From the NCBI RefSeq assembly GCF_932276165.1, contig NC_063986.1, forward strand, positions 3,484,501 to 3,548,500: DNA of 64,000 bases. The letters run 5' to 3'. This document shows positions 23,479 to 35,400 of this stretch, piece by piece; within the stretch, counting starts at the first letter, position 1, and the number at the start of each line of letters is the position of its first letter. Under the pieces are notes generated by a model. It searched no databases. It was not told the origin of the DNA and saw only the letters and a program-made list of their open reading frames with translations. The translations under genes were made by a program, and so were the position numbers. Origin of the DNA: Plutella xylostella. Taxonomy: Eukaryota; Arthropoda; Insecta; Lepidoptera; Plutellidae.

Positions 23479-26400
23479 CTGTTGACGTGAAATGTGTTTT
23501 GGTTATTTTTCAGGAAGTCTTAATAACAATGAAATGAAATGTACAAAAACTATTTAAAATAACATAACATACGTATCACGCAATCGACCTAGATTTGTCA
23601 ACCACGCGCGGTCATTCATCCTACGGGCTTCACTCTTGATTTATTCCCCAAACATCACAAAGGCTTTCTCGACAACAGGGGCTTTGTAGCAACAATTGAT
23701 AACAAGAACTACTGACCTTTCAGCATAATAGTGCCCTCGGCCTTCGCATATCCGTTGACGGCGCCGCAGGAATACTCGCCGAAGTCGCTCTTCTTCAGTC
23801 GAGTGATAGTCAAGTTCATACGGAGAGCGTATTCGTTCAGTATCTCTTCCGATATCACGTACTTTGAGCCGTTGAGCAGCTTGCCACCTACAGACAAAGA
23901 AAGGGTCAGTGAACTGGGTTATGCCGAATGTAGCTGAGAATTTTTGGCGGAATATTTCGTTGGTTACGCTTTTATCAGTTTTAAGTGAGCTGTAAAAAAT
24001 ATGTTTATCTGGTTGCTTGTATTGTGCTAATGGTAAGGTACTATTGTTTACTAAAGTATTCAGAAGTGTTCATCAACCGAACCTCATACGTTTAATTATA
24101 TATTTCTGCGTTGCAACGCTATACATCGTAAATTACGTATATTTTAATTAAACTACAGGCATATGATAGCCAAATTATTATTTTTACCACAAAGGACAGT
24201 TTCAATAAAGTTTTTAATCCGGCCCTAGTATCCCTCCCTTCACCGAAACCTCTATAACGTACGCTTATTACTTTGTTACATCGAAATAAAACGTGAATCT
24301 TATTTTTTATTGCCCGCAATGACGAGCCATAAGCACGATTTTCCCGTTTACGTCGTATAAAGGCCTCTCAGCGGCTTCCTACCTCTTATAGAAACGGGAT
24401 AAAGGCCAATTTGGAAAAAATATTTATGTAAATGTTACGCAAAATTCTTATTTGTTTCGATGTTATCGAGCTGTGTGTGAAACTGTGATAAACTTACTTA
24501 CATAGTATCTATTAGATATTAACAATGAGTATATTTAGTGGAGCGGTGGAAGCTCAGTTAGGTAAGAAACCCGCTTATCACGTAAGAGATACGGGTTCGG
24601 ATCCCAGCGTTGACATAATATGTACCAATAAGTTCATTGGAAGTTCCAAATTTCATAAAAAAAATCTCCATCTGTTTCTCGTGTAAGAATAAGAAACATT
24701 CAGCCAGTTACAAACTTTCACGTTTATTAATAAGAAACACTAAGCACCAGCTCTGCTTCATCAAACTCGGTTAGATCATAAATAGGGATTGGTTGCTGAC
24801 TTTCGACACATCTGTGAAGAATTTAATATGAAGATTGATGATCTAATCAATTGTTATGATCTAAGCGAGTATGATGAAACTGGGGCTAAACCATACCTCC
24901 AGAGGAGCGGGCGCGCTGCCACGTGTTGAGGCTCTTGGGCGCGGCCTCCACGTAGCACAGCAGCGACACCTGCATGTCGGCCGCGCGCAGCACCACCGGC
25001 GACGCCACGCGGACTAGTGGAGCGACTGCGGAGTATTCATCAGGTTAGTTCTTGGAGATGGTTACTCTTCCAGTATTACCTACACTCACGACCAATTAAA
25101 AATTCCCAGTGAAAATAGCACCAAATTACTCCTAAACGGAAAAGGCTAGCTGAAGCTGACGCCGTCAGCGATGTTGAAATTGTGAAATTCTAAATTAAAT
25201 GTTTTAAAAAATAAGTGTCCACATTTTGTAAGTGGAATTTTTTCATTGCTTGTGAGTGTACAACCATAACCACTATGTCCCCTAGCTAGGGTAACCCAGA
25301 CAACGGCAGATAGAAGATTAGACAGTGGCGTGACTTTGGACTAGGGATACGGGTGAAGTCCACAAGAAATAAATAATTACTGTCCGTACAGGCTTTCCAT
25401 AAATTCCCTGTTTATGTTTTGATATATACATAGGGGCGACGCGACATCTAACGAGTACAGGTTAGATTGCGGAGTTCGTCAGGGTGGGCTCACCTCGCCG
25501 GACCTCTTCAATCTGTACATCGACGACCTGATTCGGGGTCTGCGGAGCACCAATGTCGGCTGTCATATTGGGGGCGTTTGTGTAAACAATCTCAGTTATG
25601 CGGACGACATGGTGCTCCTCAGCCCCTCGATCAGGGGTCTGCAGAAACTACTTTCGGTCTGTGAGCATTATGCAAATGCGCATGGACTGAAGTACAACGT
25701 GTCGAAGACCGAAATGCTGGTGTTCAGAGCGGGGAGGGGTCCGGAGAGGGTGCCCGAAGTCGTTCTGGATGGGGCACCGGTTCGGGTTGTGCAGCAGTTC
25801 AGATATCTCGGCCATATACTGACGAGTGACCTCAGGGATGCCACTGACATAGAGCGTGAAAGACGGGCACTCTCGATCAGATGTAACATGCTTGCCCGAA
25901 GATTCCACAGATGCAGTGAGCAAGTTAAAATAACTTTATTTAGGGCATACTGCCAGTACATCTACACTGGGCATCTGTGGATCAACTGGTTCTACCTTTT
26001 TTGGCATAAGATTTTTTTGCCTTATCTCGTATTGCATAGTAACGTTTGGTCAAAGTCTCGTTACGCCGAAAATCGTATGGCATAAATCTCGTTTGGTAAA
26101 AAGTTATTTCGCATAACATTGTTTAGCCTAATAATGGTATGGCCAAATCTTGAATAGCCTAATAATGCTATGGCATAGGTTTATACAAAGTAATAATATT
26201 CGTTTGGCTTTAACTTTGACGGAGCGTCTCCCTACATAGCGCAAACTGGTGCCTTGTATTGTTTCCGCTGTTTGGAAAACGCTCCGCTCCGCTTCGCTGC
26301 GCTCCGCTTTGGTTTTGATGAACATGTGCACCTAACACGCTCCTCCTAGCTTTGCTCGTCGTCGCACCTATTTTTAGGTTTCGATCTCATGGGGTTTGTA

Positions 26401-29400
26401 ATAATTATATTGGTCGTTAACTTTCGATTTTTTGATCATACAATATCGTGATTTTCGGGATGTAGGAGAAAAATACCACAATTTGTACATTTACTACATA
26501 CTTAATACATTATTTATTAAGATAACATTAGGATAAACAAGATTATACATAGGTATAGACGAACATAAATTTGAGCAAACGAAACTTAGGTGTTTAAAGA
26601 TTGTGCCTAAAGAGTTTTAGACGAAACGAGCCTTATGCCACATAAGTCTTGGCAAAGTGATGGTTCGGCCAAAAAAGTTTAGACCATACGAGTTATGCGA
26701 AATGAGTTTTGGTCAATAAAGATTATGCCAGATGAGCGGAACCCGGATCAACTACACCCGGAAGGCGATGAGCACCATGAGGGTGCAGTATAATGACGCA
26801 TACCGCACCCTCATGAGGCGGCCGCGGTACTGTAGTGCGTCGGGCATGTTCTCTGAGGCGGGAGTGCCTGACTTCTTCGCAGTCCTGAGGTCACGTATAG
26901 CGACATTCTGGTCGGGGCTGCGCAGCACTGGGAATGCAATACTGAAAGTGGTAAGTGAGGATTTTAGAAATCCATTCTACAGACACTGGCTCTCTGTTCA
27001 TCAAGACGCAAATCGAAAATAAAAATGACCTTACCTATGTAATAGGTATATGTATGTTTAAACTGATAATAATTGTAATACTACAATTTAATTTATTTGT
27101 GTAAGTACGTTTGTGTTTATGTAATGTGTAATATGGGTGTCTAGCCTGAAATAAATGACTATTTATTATTATTTTATTATTATATATTTTTTTATACAAA
27201 AAATACCTATGTTAAAATCAAAAGATAAGACTTGAACACTAAACGTATAACTCCATTGGAACTCCAGCTCTTAGCCTGCGCTGTAACAAACTGATGTCTA
27301 AGTTAGTGATGTTAGTGACTGCCAACAACTGTGTTTATGTAAGTTACTGAGTACTAAGTTCAAGTTTACGTGAGTGAAACTAGGTGCAGCGGGTGAGACA
27401 AGCACTTATTGTTCCTTCACCTATGTACACATAAGACATATACCTAAATACATAGAAACTAGCCAAACATAAATAGTAAAGGAAGTTGACATAATGTCGT
27501 CTTTTAGTAGATAGCGCACCAAGGTACAAAAACACATAAGATTTCGTACCCACATACAAATATTCGGTATTCTTAAAACGAGATAGGTGACCGATCCAAG
27601 CGGTCGATTCTGTATATCGCATCCAATTATCTCTAAATACTATCTTCTAACTCAAGGAACCGCTTTAAAGATGTCCAGATAACTTCCAATATGGTTCACA
27701 ATAAAAGAGAAATACGTCTCCAAGCTATGGTTTTCTCGGGCAAAAAACGTTTTTAAACGGTTCCAGTGGAATAAATGGTTGGGTATAAGAGTGCGGTTTT
27801 TTCATTCGTAAACAATGAGTATGGTGGAAATAAGTGGAGTGAAATAATGTTGGGTCTTCCAAATGCGATCTGTTTTGAGGAGGGTGCGAACGTACGATAC
27901 GAGTTTAATTTTCTAAGTGACGACCTGATAGGAAGCAATGATCTATGTAACAAAATGTGAGCTTTATTCTGATGGGGCAGTCTTTTTGATATTTATGTCG
28001 CATCTGGAAGCATATAAAATCTAACTTTGTTTGATACAGAGAACGAGAATTTAGATTTAAATAAACTGTAACGACTAAGTTCCTCCTTTTAAACATTCCA
28101 AAAAGAAAGACTTTATAATTTTGACTTGTGTTCTGTATTTACACTCACATATTTATTTCAATTAACGCACCATGCGTAGAAATATAATATCTGTATTTAT
28201 TGCACAAGCACAGGCACAGGCACAGGGAAGGCACAGGGAAGCAGCTAGTATTTTATAGTGAGTATGATAACTGCGGTTACGACACGGGTTCGTTATCCAC
28301 GTCGATAAACTCGCGCGTTAAGTATATGGCGAATCACGATATAGTTACTATTGTCTACATCGATAACGAACCCGTTTACGACACAGAGAGAGATACTATA
28401 TTTATATTAAACTCACAATGCACAGCCACGTCGTATTTTCTGCTCTTGGTGGGCGGGATGCCGTTGGCCGCGATGCACAGGTACGTGCCCATGTCGGCGC
28501 GCTGCAGCCCCCGCAGCGTCAGCGACGGACCCACGAAGTTCTCTACCACTGTGGACAAAAGTGAGGGTTAAGGGATATGCTAAGTTATTTTGCGATACTC
28601 GGTTCGAACATAACAAGGAATTAGTTGATCAATTATACGATATCTTCATATTAAATTGTTAAGTGATGTGTCAACAACTAATCCCTGGTTATGATCTAAC
28701 CGAGTATCGCGACACCGGGCCTAAACCTTGAGGGGATAGAGTCAACTCGCTGCAGCCCGCGTAATGTCAACGACGGACCCACGAACTTTTCCACCACTGT
28801 GGACAGAAGTAAACCTTGAACGGATATTCACAAAAGCAATTTTTTTATTGTGCCAAGTGTCAATCTCCGCGAAGAGTCAGTGCCGGACCAATGAAGTTTT
28901 CTACCATTGTGGACAGAAGTGAGCTAGTTTTAAAGTTGAGGACATATGCACAAAGGTTAATTTGTGATTGAGCCAGAGCCTCATGTTGCACCTCACTGAA
29001 ATTTGGCGCCCTTAACCCGTGCTGAAAACTGAAGGCAGCAATTTTTTTGGATTTATTTGACGTAGACAAAAAATTATTCAAGATTTGTAATCCTACTTAT
29101 AAATATCAATTTAAAAACTTCACACAAGAGACGTAACCTACCTGCGTCATCAACTTAAGAAGCCTTATAAACTCCTTTCAACATTTTTCCGGTCTCGTTG
29201 TGAAATCTCTACAGAATACTGACAGTGAGCTAATTACACAAACGACCAGCTCTGTCAGGCCTCCCGCGTCTCAGGGACTACCTGCCTCCCGTAATTAAAC
29301 TGTATGAGTTGAGTTTATTGCATTATGTAAGTAAGTATTCTATTATATACTCTGTGGAGGTATATGTATGCACTTGGCTGTCTTGAGTTGAACCTATGTG

Positions 29401-32400
29401 CATTTCCCCGAGGTCTAAACTCCCTTCCTAAGCTTGGACCATTTCCTATCACGCTGGTCCACTGCGGAAACCCGCAGTGGGTTTACTCTTTACAAATTTA
29501 AAAGAACAGTTTGGGTATGTTACTTAAATCATATCGAACACTTTCAAGGACAGTGTTCAAGAGATGTCTAATGTCTATAAAATTTCAAAAACAATTCTAG
29601 ACATCCGTTATTACTCAACTGTACATTTTCTGGTGGCAGTGCAGTATTTTCATATACTAAATCACTGTCTAAAGACGTAGACCTATTCAATATTCCGACC
29701 TGAAACTGTTGAACACAGTGAGTCCCTTGGAGTCTCCTGGAGCTAATAATTGAATCAAAGCGGAGCCGCGACGCCGTCACCGTCTACCTCCGCACCGAAA
29801 CTTAATCACATTACTTACTGAATCAGCATCGCTAATTGACGATTAGTTAATCACTAGTTAGCTACCTGGCTCGTTTTGAACCCCGGATTGGAGGAAAGGG
29901 GTTTTATTTTACCGTGTCTTATGTTGAGAAGTTTGAAACATATTTCAGATATGAGTTCTCTTAGAATGTTTCATCAAAATTGGTACAGACAATCAATATT
30001 TTTATTTGGTCCTTAGTGTATCGGTTACATATTTTATTTACCCGACAACGTGTGTCAAAACGTCTGATAAAATTCCAACCTGTATGTGATTTATATAATA
30101 TGACTGTACTTATATATAAATAAAACTTATATTACTTATGTAAAAATTGAGATTTTTCAAAACAAGAACAATTTTACTTTACAATCGGAACCCACAAATC
30201 ATGAAATAAGAAACCACGTGTTCACCACTCCGCCCGCGGCCGCGTCCCGAGCTAATACGACGTAAACTCGTTGAGCAGCTACATTTGACTTAATTAAACA
30301 GCTTACTATAAAACACGGGGATTATTACATTAGCGCAACGACTTGTGTGAATTTCACTCATTATAATTTAATCGCGTTATATTCAGTAAAGCTTGATATA
30401 TTGACGCCGTTTTCGGAGTGATTTATTAATGTAACTGATTAAATTCTGTTTGGCTTCGTTTCTTTCAATGGCAAGGCTGTTTTAAAGCTGCACTAGCCTG
30501 GCAACTTGAGGTAGGTACTTATACTTGTAGGTACCTTTCAGCGTAGTATGGAAGGATGATCTATGATAACTTATGATGTATTGTCATAGTAAAAGCCATG
30601 AGTGTGTGTGAAGTGAACTACAATTATAGCTATTAGGTTCAAGAATATTGTACCATCTAATCTACCATAACCACAACCCATCAAAATATGAAGACGTTAA
30701 TCTACCGGCAAATATTAATAATGTCTCAACTCAAGATACTCAGGCACTACAAATAGGCCTATAAACAAATCGTAAAATGCTAAGCCGCAACCGTCAGTTA
30801 CAAGTTGCCAGCTATACGTCACATGCGAGAACCAACTTTATAACCCGTTAATAAAATACAATTTCATAGAAGCCGCCCTCCGGAATATTATAAGCAATAT
30901 ACACGTACAGTCAGCCGCAAGGCCAGCTGAAATATTTGATTTACTTTCCCAAAAATATAAATGTAAATAAATAATGTAGGTGGACATTCATAAGAAGCAC
31001 TATGCCCAGGAGTGGGATGGTATGCCAGAAGCTATTTAAAAGGTACTAGGTACCTTATAACAAATTGACTGTTTAAAATATAATGGTGACGAAAAACTTA
31101 ACTACTTACACATTTACTGATCACCCGAACTATTTTAAGAAAAAAAACTTACTGAGTTTATTAAATGAAACCTTTCACGATATTATTAAATATACTTATT
31201 AAACTTATTGCTATACCCTACTGCTTTGTTTTTTACTACTTTAAAACTGGATTGATTGTAAGATTACTTTCCTGCTGTGCCAGACTGTACTTCCATACAA
31301 GCCGGTTTTATATGGCACCCCGAGATTTAGGATCACTGCAATAAAGTTTTATTTCCAATCCAATTAACTTGACAGCAGCTGTTGTGACATATTCGCGATT
31401 TAATTATAACTGAAAGAGCTGTTTCCCGTAATTATATGCCTTTTAACCGACTTCGAAAAAATGAGTAGGTTCACAATTAGTCTGTTTGTATGTTTGTTTT
31501 TATACGATATTTATGTACCGAGTTTGATATATATTTTTTGATGTTTCAGGTTTACTTCAGGGGTGGACCCATTACAACTAAATCCCCTACGGGAGGCAAA
31601 ACAGGTAAAATGGTGTAATTCTATTCTATACTTTGTTAGGATTTTGGAAGCACCTGTAAAGTGTAAAAGTTGGATTACGCTCAAAACCTCAGAATAATAA
31701 CGCTCGCTGCGCAATAAAACAGTTCTAAATTCAAAATAATCTTGCAACAGCGTCACACGTGTAGCTAAACAATTAAAACTTTACGTTCCTTCGCAGTGAA
31801 GTTTGACCGAAGCTGAATCCGAGTGCATGCCTCCGTCTGAGTCTTACTTTGTAATGTAGTTTCAAATAACTTGCGGGGCAAAATATTACATAAAATGCTG
31901 GAGAAATTAAAAGCGTGTGCCGAGCCAAGCGGAAACAGTATTAAGCGTTCCAGAGCGAGTTCTAGTAATTTAATCTTATGTACGTTATTTTTTTCATTTT
32001 ATAGTTCCCGAGAAATTACACTAAAGGCAGTTTATCAATACAGCGTTATTAAAAAATGGTTAAAAACACTTCAAATTACGCAATTTCGCAGCGAAAGCCG
32101 TGCGGAAAATGAAACAGTGGAAATTGGGACAAAGAGGAAAAAGAACAGTCAGTCAGTCGCCACGCGATGGTTATTTAGTGGAGCGTGTATTACACGTCCA
32201 ATTAATACAAAGGCGACCCACACCGCTCTGTTAGCTATTACGATCCCTCTGTTTACGTAGGGCCTCCAGTCTTTTGTTTACGCTTAATGGCTTAAATAAA
32301 ACGGGTCAAATTCGCTAAACAAACCTCGCGAAAACGACTTAAGGACCCCACCGGGAGCCGCAAATTTTACACCTAATACCTTTAATTTAAAGCATAAATT

Positions 32401-35400
32401 GCATAAGCGGATTACAACCGATTTACGGGCCGTGTGTGTTTAGAACGACTAGTCCTATAATAGCTTTAAACTCTCGCCTTTTCACCTACTGTTTGTGAGG
32501 GAATGTCATTATAACTATTCGAGATAACGGAGTTTCGTCGACCATGTTCCGCTGGGTTCGTTTAATTTCCTGAGCAAGGTTGGATTGTAGCTTCGTTTTG
32601 TTTTAACCAGTAATTTCGTCTTTTCAACAAGCTTTTTTCCACGGAAATGAAATTTTGTTATGACGTCAAAGATCCTATTTACTTTTGTGACGACGACGGA
32701 ATATTGACAGCCCATTCATGTGAAAACTCGGAGATACCGAAACGTAGAAGAATAGCCGCTGAGGGCCCTAAGCAGACATTCATGAAAATTATTCGTTCGT
32801 TCATTTTTATAGATATTTGTGGTGTAGTAATAAGTCGGTAAAAGATGTCCTTTTTACACGGAAAATATTTTAGCTTCGAGAGCAAGCACCTAATGTGACA
32901 AGGGTATCTTGGAGGTCACAAAAAGCGTTTGCTACTTTCTTTTATTATTCGCATCCACAAATGTAGAAGTTCGTCTTATTCTTCTGGAGCTAATAATAAT
33001 ATTCGATGCGATATGGTACAACATCCATCAAAGTCTCGATTCGATCCGTCACGTAACTCACGTATTGCAGACGTGGTACATTATTCCGCTTCAGTTTGAG
33101 GGACTATATCTTAATAAATCGCTTATTCGAGTATATCTCCAGTGTTGTAGCCGCAAGAACACCTGCGCCCCGGTGGCCCTTGAATACAAAGTAACGTCTA
33201 TTATTTCTACTTTTCTTTTTAACCACTTAGTCCCATTTCCCCGACGAGGATAAAATTCACAAAAGAGAAAATATAGATTTAATATCGGTCTTTTATGGAA
33301 ATGTTTTGTTTTAGGGTAGGTTTATTAGATTTTATCTGTGTCACAACATGTTAGTCACATAATAACATATTACACGGACGACAGGGTGATTAGTACCTAC
33401 AAGGTAATCAACAGTCAAAAGTTTAGTACCTACTTTTATTCAACCACTATCAGCAAAGGTACAGTGGGCAGGAGGGCATCCCACACTACATACTTCTACT
33501 CAAATACGATCAGCCCACTACCACTATACTTCTTTCAGTAATTTTATTTCCTCAGCGGCCACGGGTTCTTTATTGACGTAGAAAAATAAAATTCACTATA
33601 ATATCACGAACCGCCATAAATACGGCGCCTGATTGGGTAAAAGTGCATTTATCGACGTCGATTAAGAACCTGTGTAGCGGCCGTAGATAGTTCAGATGAA
33701 GGCTAATTTTCCCAAGACAAATCAAGAATACTCACCTTTTACCTATAAGGTTTATTTAGCTATATTATTAATAGGCAGTAGTGTAACGTTATTTATTTCT
33801 TCCAAATAAATAACTTACATCATAATAATTAACTTCATAATTTAATTGTAAATTCCCTTTTTAAAGGTATCGACTTTATCGATAACCTAATCTTCGGCGT
33901 CGATAATTCTTCAAATTATCGACGCGTTCCCATCCCTAGACAGCGAAGCGGTCTTTTGTTCTTGTCCCCACTATCGCGGCAGCCCCACTCGGTGACCACT
34001 GGCTCTCGATCATTCGTCCACGGGCTACGGCATCGACTGCGCGTGACCCTACCTCACGGCGGTCCTCTAGGTGCCTAGCCCGCTCTAAAGTGTCGAATGA
34101 CCTAGACTTTACCAGTGGTTGCCTTGTGCGTGTCTTCCCCAATATCGGGTAAGTGTGATCAGACTTGCTTAGCTCATTTTAGGAACCTATTTGTGTTTTA
34201 AACGTGTACTAATGTATTTTAAAAGTGTTAATTTAAATTTGTTTAACGTAGCTTCCTTTCTTGTTTTATTCGCTTGCTTACGCGCTAGCTAACTTAACTT
34301 ACTGCGCACTTATAACAGCCAAGATGGCGGATATGCAATTACGCATTATCATTTAGATGTTTCATCAGCTTTTTTATTTCTTTTATTTTAATTACGCTAG
34401 CTTGCCTAAATGCATTAACGTAGTTTTATTCCAAATTATGCTGCAGCTAGTGTACCGCTTTCGGCCTTTCCTTATTATTACTATTTCTTATTTAATTAAT
34501 GTTAGGTATTCCGTTCTGGTTTCCACTGCCGCCTCAATCAAGTTAGATTAGGTGCTCTTCTGTAGGTTTTGATGACGGTATGTGGAACCTAGATGATAAC
34601 TGTGTACTGATGCGTTGGATTTCTATCTATTCCAGGGTCCACGGTACGGTTTACCTACTGCACGTAACTACCTACTTCTACGGCTCGCCCTCTACGTGCT
34701 GGTTCGGCAACCCCCTACCTCCGTGTTGCTGACCACGCCGCGCAGCCGAGCTACACGCCACGCGCACGCAACGGCCACGTGACCCGCCTGCCTACCTACC
34801 TGGCCACTGGAGAAGAGGACTTCCACGCCGGTCGCGTTATCGGGATTCCACGCCGATACTCTTCGACTCAGGGGAGTCCCTATCCGTGCCAACTGAAAAC
34901 TGACTGATCGTGTAGTGTAGGCCTAACCCACGTTGACCTATAAATAAATTTGTGTCAAGCTGAACCCTGGCTTCTCATTTCTTCTCTCCTCTTAGCTAGC
35001 CATTTTCATAAGCGCGACAGTAGGTACACCACTCTCTTATATTCAAGGTTTCCTGTAAGAAATCGCTCTTAGCGATAAGGCCGCCTATTGATAATTGCTC
35101 CTAGTTTATAATATATATATTTTGTTACTGTGGTAACCAATAAAGTTAAATTCTATTCTATACTCACCTTTAACCTGTTTCCCGTTGTCATCCCTAAACA
35201 CGATGGCGCGGCCTCCGTTCCTCTTCCACGAGATGATGGGCTCGGGCACCCCGGTGGCCCGGCACTTCAGCTCCACGGAGCCCCCCTCTGGGGCACTGAC
35301 CTCGGAGCCGTGCGTGTCCGCGATGTCTGGCGGGATCACCACGGAGAGGTGACCCATCTGGTGGCGGGGGCAGTGGGTTAGTGGAGATCTTTGTGGATTG

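Larger units (their letters stand above)
25026..28416 (-). other. intron 5 of the DIP-like gene
   Basis: 3.4 kb, about half occupied by a plus-strand LINE fragment that itself contains a foldback-like insertion. A decayed MITE (25117-25262) and a second MITE type (28284-28385) are also present. The rest (27186-28280) shows only AT-rich unique sequence. Confidence 0.8.
28549..35167 (-). other. intron 4 of the DIP-like gene
   Basis: 6.6 kb. Contains two truncated exon-5 copies (28749-28920), a TAA-flanked MITE (28584-28721), a common lepidopteran repeat fragment (31439-31520), a MITE-like fragment (33595-33685) and a probable solo LTR (33782-35019). The stretch 31800-33260 is GC-balanced, non-repetitive and unexplained. 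Confidence 0.8.

Noticed and set aside
23328..23537. Plus-strand frame with a long valine run
   Set aside because: It is the antisense reading of the threonine codons in exon 8 of the DIP-like gene.
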